This document shows positions 53,329 through 61,573 of a stretch of 64,000 nucleotides of DNA, in pieces. This DNA is from DSFO01 sp041640715 (GTDB taxonomy: Archaea > Thermoproteota > Thermoprotei > Gearchaeales > Gearchaeaceae), in contig JBEPZU010000002.1 of the NCBI GenBank assembly GCA_041640715.1, positions 1-64,000 on the forward strand, given 5' to 3'. The notes under the pieces were generated by a model. That model was not told the DNA's origin and made no database searches. It was given only the letters and a program-made list of their open reading frames with translations. The position numbers and the translations under genes are program-made. Each line of letters opens with the position of its first letter. Within the stretch, counting starts at the first letter, position 1.

Positions 53329-54309
53329 ATGTTATCTCAAAGCAATTCTCGCATCCCATTATTAAAGAAGTTCATCAACGCTAAAGGAGCATTGATAATA
53401 GGAATTGGAGGCGCAGGTGATATATTGGGAACATTTCCTACCATGTTCTTCCTGAAATCTTTAGGTGTTAAGACAGTAATAGGTTCGATTGCTTGGGAAA
53501 GAATTGTTATAGACCCTAAACCGGGTCCTAGATCTTTCGATGAATTTGAAGGAATAGAAATCATATCTAGTTCTTTGTGCTTAGCGGGAGAAGAAGTTAA
53601 GATGAAACATGGACCTATACCCCAAGCTGCTTACGTATCTAAGATTTTAGGAGAAAAGGTGGCTTTGATCGATATGACTAAAAGTAAGCGAGAAATAGCT
53701 AAGGGAATTAAAGAAGCAATGAATAAACTCGATCTCGATTTGTTCATAGCTATCGATGTTGGAGGTGATGTATTAGCTAAGGGGGAAGAAGAGGATTTGA
53801 GATCTCCTCTCGCGGATTCTTTCATGTTATCATCTTTATCTCATTTGGAAGAACCTATCTTAGGAGTTTTCGGAATAGGTTGTGACGGGGAGCTAAGAAG
53901 AGAAGAAGTTGAATTGAGGATTTCGCAGGTAGCTGAAATTAAAGGTTATCTCGGTGCAATAGGGATTTTCGAAGAAGCTTTGGAAATGATGTCAAAGGCT
54001 GCTAAGTTGATGAAGAGCGAAGCCAGTAAGCTACCTATTGAAGCCGCTAATGGTCTAAGGGGCATAGTGCCTATAAGAGAAGGGACTAGGAAAGCTGAGG
54101 TTAGCATAGAATCTACCATAACCTATTTTTTGGATTTGAAGAAGGCTTATGAGATTTCTCCTTTAGCAAAAGCTTTAGAAAACGTCGATAACTTGGATGA
54201 AGCTAATGAAGTTCTTCATAGATTAGGTTTGTTCACAGAACTAGATTTCGAAAGAGAAGCTTTTAAGAAAGGAGTTCGTTCTTATAAAGAATTCTTTGGA
54301 AAAATTTAA
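53329..54309 (+). CDS. DUF1152 family protein
   Basis: The 326-residue product matches DUF1152, an archaeal and bacterial family of unknown function. Its N-terminus has ALIIGIGGAGDILGTFPT, a nucleotide-like loop, followed by IGSIAWERIVIDPKPGP and VFGIGCDGEL. It follows the dehydrogenase by 10 bp and ends the SCO1 operon. It converges on the ferredoxin gene with a 13-bp gap. Confidence 0.78.
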   Translation: MLSQSNSRIPLLKKFINAKGALIIGIGGAGDILGTFPTMFFLKSLGVKTVIGSIAWERIVIDPKPGPRSFDEFEGIEIISSSLCLAGEEVKMKHGPIPQAAYVSKILGEKVALIDMTKSKREIAKGIKEAMNKLDLDLFIAIDVGGDVLAKGEEEDLRSPLADSFMLSSLSHLEEPILGVFGIGCDGELRREEVELRISQVAEIKGYLGAIGIFEEALEMMSKAAKLMKSEASKLPIEAANGLRGIVPIREGTRKAEVSIESTITYFLDLKKAYEISPLAKALENVDNLDEANEVLHRLGLFTELDFEREAFKKGVRSYKEFFGKI

Positions 54310-54322
54310 TCTTATCTAAAAT

Positions 54323-54766
54323 TCAGACCGGCTGTACGATTTTTATCGCCTTTGTGGGACAGGCTATTTCACAAGCTAAGCAGAAAATGCAATTCTGTTC
54401 TCTAATAGGGAATGCTTTATCCGTTCTATATTTTTCCCATAATTCTCTATCTTCGGGCTTATTCGGGTCAATAACTCTATCGTTTCCACTACCGGCTTTA
54501 CCAGGATTCAAAAACCATTCGAACACATTAACAGGGCAAACGTCCATACATACTCCATCTGCTATGCATGCTTCAAAATCTACCAATACAATACTACCGT
54601 ATATTCCAAGGGAAGTAGGATAAGGTTTTTCATCAGCATCTAATCTTTTCATCCCTCCGGCTCTTATTTTTATTCCTAAGTATTCTCCTGTTATAGGGTA
54701 TTCATCCGGTTTGTTAATCACTTCGGGATCGATGGGCTTTGGCTTATAATCTACAGGTCTGACCAT
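54323..54766 (-). CDS. Sulfolobus-type 7Fe ferredoxin lacking the zinc histidines
   Basis: The 147-residue ferredoxin has the N-terminal extension of archaeal zinc ferredoxins. Its first cluster motif is CIADGVCMDVCP (C67, D70, C73, C77), where Asp replaces the fourth ligand and so gives [3Fe-4S]. Its second is CIFCLACEIACP ([4Fe-4S]). By comparison with the Sulfolobus protein as I remember it, the zinc-binding histidines H16, H19 and H34 correspond here to Y29, I32 and Y56. Bound zinc is therefore unlikely. It probably serves as electron carrier for 2-oxoacid oxidoreductases. Confidence 0.87.
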   Translation of the reverse strand: MVRPVDYKPKPIDPEVINKPDEYPITGEYLGIKIRAGGMKRLDADEKPYPTSLGIYGSIVLVDFEACIADGVCMDVCPVNVFEWFLNPGKAGSGNDRVIDPNKPEDRELWEKYRTDKAFPIREQNCIFCLACEIACPTKAIKIVQPV

Positions 54767-54978
54767 ATTATTCTTTCTTCCTTTACAAGATATTTAAGTG
54801 TTTACTCTCAATTTACTCTCAGGAAAATGCAAGATGCGTGTTCGTGAATTATTTACATTTAATTTGAATACCTGTGTTATGTTGTTTATTTATCTTCATA
54901 ATTATTAATATTAAATTTTATGTCAATATAATTAAGCATATTTAAATGCGATAATGTATATATATAAATACAATAAGT

Positions 54979-54988
54979 ATAAATATAC
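54979..54988 (+). promoter_or_regulatory. TATA box of the THxH membrane protein gene
   Basis: TATAAATATA lies 21-30 nt upstream of ATG 55009, inside a very AT-rich 240-bp intergenic region. Its strong match to the archaeal TATA consensus suggests high expression. Confidence 0.6.
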
Positions 54989-55008
54989 GAAATTAAATTT
55001 TTATCACG

Positions 55009-56316
55009 ATGTCGAGAGGCTCCGAATCTGGGAGGAGCTTCCGAATATATCTACCGCTTTTCATAGTAGGGCTTCTCCTTACAGCTCTAGGAGGTACTAT
55101 AGGACTGATAGGTGTATGGGGGTTTGTAGTTAACAAAGCAACGGTTCCTTCTCTCATTAGAACTACTCATGCACATATAAACTGGTGGGGTATTATTGCC
55201 ATGTTAGCGGCTATAGGTTTACCAGTATTGACTAAACCAACTTTTCTCGGAAGTCCTGAACGTACAAGGCGCATTATAGCTATAGCATTCTTCGTTGCTA
55301 CATTCATATGGTTAGGCGGTATGGTTGCTATATATACTACAGGTTCTATCTATCTTGGAGCTTTTGCAAGCGTTGCTGAGATAATTTTCGTAATTCTAAT
55401 ACTTCTGATCGTATATTGGATTATAAAGGAAAAAAGTGCTTGGTTCGTGGCATGGCCACGCTTCTATGTATTAGGGATTCTAGCTATCTTGTTCATCAGT
55501 GTTATCTTAGGTCTAGCAATCATCGCACAATATAAGGTTGAGAATCCACACTTCTATCTCTCAACATCCCAATTAAGGGCGCTTCCAACAACACACGTTC
55601 ATCTAGCTATTTTACCAATGGCTTCGCTTGTTTATCTTGCTGTTGCCAGCATGATAGCGAATGTGCCGCAAAATACGGTTAAGAAGATTTCAATGATATT
55701 CCTTGTTGGATTAGCTCTATATCCCTTCTTATTCTTAGCATGGCATTTAGGCGGTAGCAGATACATACCAATGATCTCTGAGGCGATCTTCTACATAGGT
55801 GCTCTGAGCGTGTTTATAATGGTAATTCTTTCATTGAAGAAAGAAGGACCTGTTGATTCTCATATCAAACCATTTTATGTTTACTTACTCGCACTAAACT
55901 TATTCCTAGTAGGAGCTGGTGCATATTTAGCGATATCCAAAGTAGCGCCTTTCTCAGCTTATACTTATGGCTGGTATCCAAAAGACACGGACTGGGTATA
56001 TTGGAGAAACATAGAGAACCTTCATTTTAGCCCAGGAAGTTGGACTTTTTCAAAGATGGCTGCATTATTAGGAATAATCCTCCTACCTTTATCTTTACCT
56101 ACTAAGCTCTACTTAGCAACTCTAGCAGCTCTAGCACCAACCTTCAATGCTATAGGAAGAATTACTACTGCAATAGGCTTTCCGCCCGGCGGTCCTGGTG
56201 CACTTATACTTGCTGGTCAGCCGATTTTTGCCTTATTCCAGCTAAGCGCAATTATAGCAGCTTTCTATGTCTGGTGGAAGTACAAAAAAAGCATTTACCC
56301 AGTAGAATCAAGCTAA
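55009..56316 (+). CDS. polytopic membrane protein with repeated THxH motifs
   Basis: The 435-residue protein has about 12 hydrophobic helices. It has two similar motifs, RTTHAHINWWG (H54, H56) and LPTTHVHLAIL (H196, H198), spaced 142 residues, each opening a helix. A further LAWHLGGS and ENLHFSPGSW add histidines. The HxH-at-helix-start pattern resembles heme- or copper-binding helices of NorB- or NnrS-like proteins, but the signature motifs of heme-copper oxidase subunit I are absent. I do not recognise a family. It has its own strong promoter and no operon partner except a possible tiny ORF downstream. Confidence 0.7.
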   Translation: MSRGSESGRSFRIYLPLFIVGLLLTALGGTIGLIGVWGFVVNKATVPSLIRTTHAHINWWGIIAMLAAIGLPVLTKPTFLGSPERTRRIIAIAFFVATFIWLGGMVAIYTTGSIYLGAFASVAEIIFVILILLIVYWIIKEKSAWFVAWPRFYVLGILAILFISVILGLAIIAQYKVENPHFYLSTSQLRALPTTHVHLAILPMASLVYLAVASMIANVPQNTVKKISMIFLVGLALYPFLFLAWHLGGSRYIPMISEAIFYIGALSVFIMVILSLKKEGPVDSHIKPFYVYLLALNLFLVGAGAYLAISKVAPFSAYTYGWYPKDTDWVYWRNIENLHFSPGSWTFSKMAALLGIILLPLSLPTKLYLATLAALAPTFNAIGRITTAIGFPPGGPGALILAGQPIFALFQLSAIIAAFYVWWKYKKSIYPVESS

Positions 56317-56704
56317 TTCCCTAGAATACATTAATCAAATAATTTTTTTATTTTCATGATTTAGAGCCATAGTCTTCCTAAGTTTGGATCATTCTTGAAC
56401 AAATTTTATTATTTCATTGAAGATACCGCGAGCTTAGACTTTAAACCAAATCCTTATCTTCATTTGAAATGTCAATCACCTTAATATACATCCTATGTTT
56501 AGTAAAGGCAACCTACAAGTACTTATTCTCATGATCTACATGAAAGGTTGGAGGAATTTTTACTAAGTTAATGGGTGAATTTTGTCGTATCAATATATTA
56601 TTTTATAGGAATCTTATTGTTTATCGAGATGTTCGTTATAACCCTTGCTACACTAATAATTTTGAAAGTATTTAATTATCTTTAATATAACAAATTAAAA
56701 ATAT
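56317..56704. other. 388-bp intergenic region with possible micro-ORF
   Basis: Apart from the micro-ORF at 56575-56685, the stretch shows no gene. It is AT-rich, and its last 30 bp probably hold the promoter of the saccharopine-dehydrogenase-like gene (AAAAATATATG at 56697-56706). Confidence 0.4.
56575..56685 (+). CDS. possible 36-aa single-helix membrane peptide
   Basis: A GTG-initiated ORF encodes 36 residues, MNFVVSIYY followed by a hydrophobic run of about 25 residues (IGILLFI, VITLATLIIL) and KVFNYL. A stop lies immediately upstream in frame. A purine-rich GGAGGAA at 56550-56556 is rather far from the start. It resembles small accessory subunits of membrane complexes, but in AT-rich DNA such peptides arise by chance. 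It lies 260 bp downstream of the THxH membrane protein gene. Confidence 0.25.
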   Translation: MNFVVSIYYFIGILLFIEMFVITLATLIILKVFNYL

Positions 56705-56728
56705 ATGTTTAATTTTTCAAATTATATT

Positions 56729-57832
56729 ATGCAAGTTTTAATTTTAGGAGGTTTAGGAGATATGGGGAGCAACATAGTTAAGTCATTAAATTCTAGTTTA
56801 TTCGAGGAAATACATATAGGAGATATTAATAAAGAAAAAGGTGAAGTTTTCGTTTCAAGTTTAGGAGAAAAATATAAATTTGTATTTCTGGACGTTAGGT
56901 ATCGGGAAAAACTCGTAGAAATTTTGAAGAAATATGATATTGTAGTCAATGCGATAGGACCATTCTATGAATTTGGTGCTAAAATTGCTGATACAGCAAT
57001 AGAAGCAGGAGTCGATTTCTTGGATATTTGTGATGACTATGAGCCTACTAAGCAGATTCTCGAAATGGATGAAAAAGCTAGGAGCAAAGGAGTTACAGTG
57101 ATAACAGGTATAGGTTGGACCCCAGGGCTTAGTAATCTCTTAGCGAAATATGCTTATGAAAAATTAGGAAATGCAAAGAAGATCAAAATATACTGGGTAG
57201 GTTCTGCGGCAGACAGCAAAGGTTTAGCAGTAATAATGCATTTGCTTTACGCCATAACCGGTGATGTACCAATGTATATTGAAGGTAAGGAAGTCATGGT
57301 TAAAGCTGGTTCTGGAAGGGAAGAAGTCCTATATCCTGAGCCTATAGGTAAAGCTTATTCATACTACACAGGCCATCCTGAACCTGTGACGATTCCTAGA
57401 TACTTAAAAGGTTTAGATACAGTAGAAGTTAAAGGAGGTTTGATACCAGATTGGCAAAATTCTTTAGGGAAATTTTTCGTAGCAATTCATTTAACAAACA
57501 CAGCTAGCAGGAGGAGAAGGTTGTCTAAGTTCATTCATAAAATAGAAGATGTTTTCAGGAGCGGAGGGATTGAAAGAAGCGCTGTTAGAGTAGATGTTTA
57601 TAGCGATTCGGAAAGCTTAATCCTTGCTTCCATAGATAGAATGGGCAGACTTACAGGAATACCGGCAGCTATTTGTGCCGAGTTGATCGCTAAAGGGGAA
57701 ATAAGTTCTACAGGCTGTTTTGCTCCAGAAGCTGTAATAGAACCTGTTAAATTCCTCAAAATCTTGAATCAAAGGAACGTTAGAATTTTAGAGCTTAAAG
57801 AAAATAAATGGAATGAATTGAATCTAGAATGA
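56729..57832 (+). CDS. saccharopine dehydrogenase-like NAD(P)-binding protein
   Basis: From ATG 56729 (367 aa) the protein opens with VLILGGLGDMGSNIVKSL, a Rossmann loop as in saccharopine dehydrogenase family proteins. ATG 56705 would add eight residues. The later start is preferred because it sits at the family's normal N-terminus and has AAAAATATATG about 23-32 nt upstream. Other segments are VVNAIGPFYEFGAKIADTAIEAG and TGIGWTPGLSNLLAKYAYE. Substrate unknown; lysine or polyamine metabolism and plain oxidoreductase roles are possible. It overlaps the M28-like gene by 4 bp. Confidence 0.75.
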   Translation: MQVLILGGLGDMGSNIVKSLNSSLFEEIHIGDINKEKGEVFVSSLGEKYKFVFLDVRYREKLVEILKKYDIVVNAIGPFYEFGAKIADTAIEAGVDFLDICDDYEPTKQILEMDEKARSKGVTVITGIGWTPGLSNLLAKYAYEKLGNAKKIKIYWVGSAADSKGLAVIMHLLYAITGDVPMYIEGKEVMVKAGSGREEVLYPEPIGKAYSYYTGHPEPVTIPRYLKGLDTVEVKGGLIPDWQNSLGKFFVAIHLTNTASRRRRLSKFIHKIEDVFRSGGIERSAVRVDVYSDSESLILASIDRMGRLTGIPAAICAELIAKGEISSTGCFAPEAVIEPVKFLKILNQRNVRILELKENKWNELNLE

Positions 57833-59508
57833 GGAGCATAATTTTGCTCGTACTAGTCATAATATCTTTTGTAGCTGGTCTTTCCTTAATCCAGTTCTTA
57901 TCAAATCCTTTCTCTTATGAATTCAACCTTCCTTCAAAGTTTTCTATAAATCCAGAAGAACCTTATATGTTTGGGAAGATAGTTGCGAAAGAATTTCCTC
58001 GTAAATATAGCGGCTCTAAAGATGCTGAAAACCTCGCTTTTTGGTTAGGAGATACTCTAAGATCTTGGGGTTATAACGTAACTATTCAAGAATTCAAAGC
58101 AAAGTTAGGGAATGAAACGATTCTTAGGAACGTTATAGCTTTCAAGCAAGGTTTATCTGAAGAGCAAATTTTAATTCTAACCAACTATGATCAAGCTCCA
58201 ACCAGCTTAGAGTCAGCTTCGGATACATCGGCTGCTGTAGGAGCAGTATTAGCTCTGGCTCATTCTATAGCTAATGAGAAGCTTAATCGAAGCATTGTAT
58301 TTGCTTTCGTAGACGGGGAAGAATGGGGAATGATAGGAGCGGATTACCTTGCTAAGAATTATCCCTTTAAAACTCTGCCTAAAGCTGCGCTTGTAGTTGA
58401 GGATGCAGGTGTAGGAGAGCTTGTAGCTATAACTGCAGATCCCATAGGTCAGTTCTCTGGCTATTCTCCTTTATGGCTTAGGGAGCTGATAAAAGCCTGT
58501 GCTATCAATGAGAAATTTGGATTCGTTCAACCTTTAGGTTTTGATGAATATGCTCAAAGAGCAGTACTAATTTCTTTCACAGATCAAGGACCTTTGCTAA
58601 AGCATAGAATACAAGCAATTCAGATAGGAGGCTACAGCCAAAATACTGAGTTAGCCAGGGAAGTATATCATACTGAAAAGGACGTTTATGAACACATACT
58701 TCCTGAATCAGTATATGGTTATTCTAAGGTAATAGAATGCGCATTAAAGGCTATAGATAACATGGTTGAGATCAAAGAAGAACAAAGCTACTATTTCATG
58801 GTTTCAGAATCTAAGGTTGTTGGGCCTTTCATATTGAGCTTAGCTCAAGTAATTCTTCTTTTACCTCTCTATGCAAGAGCCGTGTTTTCATTTAGTTCAG
58901 TAAGAAAAGAAAGTCTAAAGGAATTGATAGGTTATCTTTTTGTCTTTTTAGCCCTCCTTGCTTCATATGCTTTTGCTAAATCGCTGCCTTTTATAGGTAT
59001 CATGCCTTATTATGAGTTGTATCCTCCCCCACCTAGACATCCTTTATTATATCAACCCAATTACTTAGCCATGTTTCTTTGGTTTTTTGTGACCGCTTTA
59101 TTGCTATACTTAGCTTTGAAATTCGCTAGTAAGTTTAAGTATGAGAATAGCTTGGATTTCAGTTTCATAATCCTTGCTATATTATCGATAATCGCGTTGA
59201 TCTACAATCCATTTGCTGCTACGCTCCTTTTCTTACCTGCAGCTTATTCATGGATTTTTGTGGATTTCAGAAAGAGTCTTAAAGGAAAGATAGCAAACAT
59301 ATTCTTAATACTTTTAGGCGGTTTAGTTGTATATCTACTCGTATATGTTTATTCTCAAATGATCTTGTTAGACCCGTTTTTGATGCTTTGGTACTTATTC
59401 ATGGGGGTATCTTACAATTTGTTTACTCCAATAAGCATGATACTTTATATCTCTATATTGACAGTAGGAATTAGATTGTTATTTGTATCTTTAAAAGATA
59501 ATTTCTAA
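57829..59508 (+). CDS. M28-like peptidase with C-terminal transmembrane domain
   Basis: The 559-residue protein has an N-terminal anchor (3-24), an M28 aminopeptidase-like domain (about 50-310) and six to seven transmembrane helices in the C-terminal third. The zinc-site order of M28 is HxD, D, EE, D, H. Here D121, D132, E164-E165, D192 and H281 (YHTEKD) are present, but the first ligand reads TNYD with N119 in place of His. Activity may be altered or lost. The domain should face outside. It is coupled to the preceding dehydrogenase-like gene by a 4-bp overlap. Confidence 0.78.
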   Translation: MRSIILLVLVIISFVAGLSLIQFLSNPFSYEFNLPSKFSINPEEPYMFGKIVAKEFPRKYSGSKDAENLAFWLGDTLRSWGYNVTIQEFKAKLGNETILRNVIAFKQGLSEEQILILTNYDQAPTSLESASDTSAAVGAVLALAHSIANEKLNRSIVFAFVDGEEWGMIGADYLAKNYPFKTLPKAALVVEDAGVGELVAITADPIGQFSGYSPLWLRELIKACAINEKFGFVQPLGFDEYAQRAVLISFTDQGPLLKHRIQAIQIGGYSQNTELAREVYHTEKDVYEHILPESVYGYSKVIECALKAIDNMVEIKEEQSYYFMVSESKVVGPFILSLAQVILLLPLYARAVFSFSSVRKESLKELIGYLFVFLALLASYAFAKSLPFIGIMPYYELYPPPPRHPLLYQPNYLAMFLWFFVTALLLYLALKFASKFKYENSLDFSFIILAILSIIALIYNPFAATLLFLPAAYSWIFVDFRKSLKGKIANIFLILLGGLVVYLLVYVYSQMILLDPFLMLWYLFMGVSYNLFTPISMILYISILTVGIRLLFVSLKDNF

Positions 59509-59703
59509 ACGTTTCTTAGCTATTAATTTTTGAGTTTTTATCCTATTTTATAGTTGAATTTTCTAATCTATTATTGAGAACGAATAAAAAATATATTAAG
59601 CCATTAATACTGTATAATATAAATGCAAGATTATATTTATTAAATAGTTTTATTTGTAATTTAGTAAGGAACATTTGATGAATTATTATTTAGCTAATGT
59701 AAA

Positions 59704-60099
59704 TTAGGAAATTTTGGCTCTTGATACGATGAGCATGCCTTTCTCAATCAAAGAACAAGAACATTTAGCTACTACAGTTCCTTCACGTTTTAATGCCCAT
59801 TTTAATAAAGGCAATATCGCTTTTCTTAATTCTTTTCCTTCTTTAGTTAAGCTGTATTCAACTCTAGGGGGTTTTTCATTGTAAGATTTCCTTTTGACCA
59901 ACCCTTTGCTATGTAATTCTTTGAGTAGATAGGAAAGCATCTTAGGTGTTATAGGGCTTAATTCTCTGATAAGTTCATTGAATCTGCATTTTCTATGATT
60001 TCCTAACTCGTTTATTATCAGTAAAGACCATTTCTTTGCTATTAAATCTACTACACCTTCAAGAGGACATAGACAAACCACGTTATTTTTCCTGGTCAT
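59704..60099 (-). CDS. HxlR-family winged-helix regulator, cysteine-rich
   Basis: The 131-residue protein is HxlR-like: CLCPLEGVVDLIAKKWSLLI at the N-terminus, then RFNELIRELSPITPKMLSYLL (recognition helix region) and YSLTKEGKEL. Beyond the family's usual N-terminal cysteine it has paired cysteines at C9/C11 and C113/C115, plus C38, suggesting thiol-metal sensing. It is divergent from a mercuric reductase gene across 56 bp, so control of merA by Hg(II) or a thiol reagent is a natural inference. It is not an ArsR- or MerR-type protein. Confidence 0.82.
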   Translation of the reverse strand: MTRKNNVVCLCPLEGVVDLIAKKWSLLIINELGNHRKCRFNELIRELSPITPKMLSYLLKELHSKGLVKRKSYNEKPPRVEYSLTKEGKELRKAILPLLKWALKREGTVVAKCSCSLIEKGMLIVSRAKIS

Positions 60100-60155
60100 T
60101 ACTATACTTTAGGAAACTGACCCCTTTAAACGCTATATTTTTTATAGTATTTTTG
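60100..60155. promoter_or_regulatory. shared hxlR/merA divergent promoter
   Basis: The gap between the two start codons is 56 bp. Its exact centre is the palindrome TTTAAA at 60125-60130, which lies 26-31 nt from each start and could act as TATA element in both directions. CTATATTTTTTATAG (60133-60147), an inverted repeat, lies on the merA side and may be the regulator's operator. Confidence 0.5.
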
Positions 60156-61568
60156 GTGTCTAGAGAATACGATTTAGTTATAATAGGGAATGGGACTGCT
60201 GCTTTTGCTGCAGCGATAAAAGCAAGCGAGTTAAGCGAAGGAAATGCGAAAATACTTATGATAGGCAAGGGTCCTATAGGAGGGACTTGCGTCAACGTCG
60301 GTTGTATACCCTCGAAATATCTGTTAGAACTCTCCCACGAATATTTCTACTCAAAAATGAAGAAATTTGAAGGATTAGATTCTTCACGATTTAAGTTAAA
60401 TTTTAAGAAAGCTATGCAAGGCCTAAGGGATCTTGTATCTAATCTAAGAAGGGAAAAATACGAAAACGTAATAAAAGCATATAGCAACGTTGAATACATT
60501 GAAGGTAAGGCTACTTTTTCTTCTCCAAATGAAGTAGTTGTTGAAGACAGAAAATTCAAAGCTAAGTATATCATAACAGCGGTCGGCTCGAGACCTTCTT
60601 TGCCTAATATTGAAGGGTTAAAAGAAGCAGGTTATCTAGATAGCAACAGCGTTTGGTCTATTGAAGAGCTTCCCAATAGCATAGCTATAATAGGCGGAGG
60701 GGCTATTGGTTTAGAATTAGGTCAAGCCTTTTTGCATCTAGGTTCAGAGGTCAAAGTGATAGAAGCTTTGGACAGAATAGCTCCTATTGCTGAGCCAGAG
60801 CTTTCTCTAGCTCTTCAACAAATATTGGCTAAAGAGGGCATGTCCTTCTATTTAAAAGCTAGGATAAATTACGTCAAAAAACAAGGTGAAAAGAAAGTCC
60901 TCGAAGTCATAAATAGTAAGGGGAAGGAAATCTTAGAAGTAGATGAAATACTAGTTGCCACTGGAAGAGTACCCAATACAAACGATCTAAGACTAGATAG
61001 GGCCAAAGTAGAAACAGATAGCAGAGGTTTCATAATAACGAACGAGACGATGCAGACGAGCAATCCTAAGATATATGCCGCAGGGGATTGCGTATCTAAA
61101 AAACTTATGCTAGCGACCTTAGCTGCTAGAGAAGGCGTTGTGGCTGCTAGTAACATATTCGGTTTGAAATCTAAGATGGAATATGAATCTGCGCCTCAAG
61201 TTATATTCACCAAACCTCAATTAGCATCGGTAGGCTATTTAGAGCAAGAATTCATGAAGAAATACGGTTCTTGTAGTTGTAATACGATTGGTTTAGAGAA
61301 TGTGCCTAAGGCTATTCTACTCAATGAAACTGAGGGATTGATAAAGATAGTGATAAATCCTGCAAACGGCAAGCTCGTTGGTTTACACGTACTTGCACAC
61401 TTAGCTTCAGAATACATAATCGAAGGAGCTTTAGCAATAAAGCTAGGCTTGACCATCAACGATATTATCGAAACGGTTCACGCTTTCCCCACGCTTTCAG
61501 AAAGCATAAAGATAGCGGCTCAATCTTTCTTGAGGGATGTTAGAATGATGAGTTGCTGCGTAGAATGA
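60156..61568 (+). CDS. merA: mercuric reductase-like flavoprotein disulfide reductase
   Basis: From GTG 60156 the 470-residue product has IIGNGTAAFAAAIKA (FAD), the redox-active pair in GGTCVNVGCIPSK (C45, C50), AIIGGGAIGLELGQAF (NADPH), and YAAGDCV. It ends in RMMSCCVE, with vicinal cysteines C467 and C468 as in true MerA, which deliver Hg(II) to the active site. An upstream in-frame stretch from 60036 runs across the hxlR gene and is not the real N-terminus. There is no N-terminal HMA domain. It reduces Hg(II) to Hg(0). Confidence 0.88.
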   Translation: MSREYDLVIIGNGTAAFAAAIKASELSEGNAKILMIGKGPIGGTCVNVGCIPSKYLLELSHEYFYSKMKKFEGLDSSRFKLNFKKAMQGLRDLVSNLRREKYENVIKAYSNVEYIEGKATFSSPNEVVVEDRKFKAKYIITAVGSRPSLPNIEGLKEAGYLDSNSVWSIEELPNSIAIIGGGAIGLELGQAFLHLGSEVKVIEALDRIAPIAEPELSLALQQILAKEGMSFYLKARINYVKKQGEKKVLEVINSKGKEILEVDEILVATGRVPNTNDLRLDRAKVETDSRGFIITNETMQTSNPKIYAAGDCVSKKLMLATLAAREGVVAASNIFGLKSKMEYESAPQVIFTKPQLASVGYLEQEFMKKYGSCSCNTIGLENVPKAILLNETEGLIKIVINPANGKLVGLHVLAHLASEYIIEGALAIKLGLTINDIIETVHAFPTLSESIKIAAQSFLRDVRMMSCCVE

Positions 61569-61573
61569 TTAAC

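Noticed and set aside
60036..60155. Forty-residue N-terminal extension of the mercuric reductase frame
   Set aside because: It is antisense to the hxlR gene and its intergenic promoter, has no conserved character, and the flavin-binding domain begins normally at GTG 60156.
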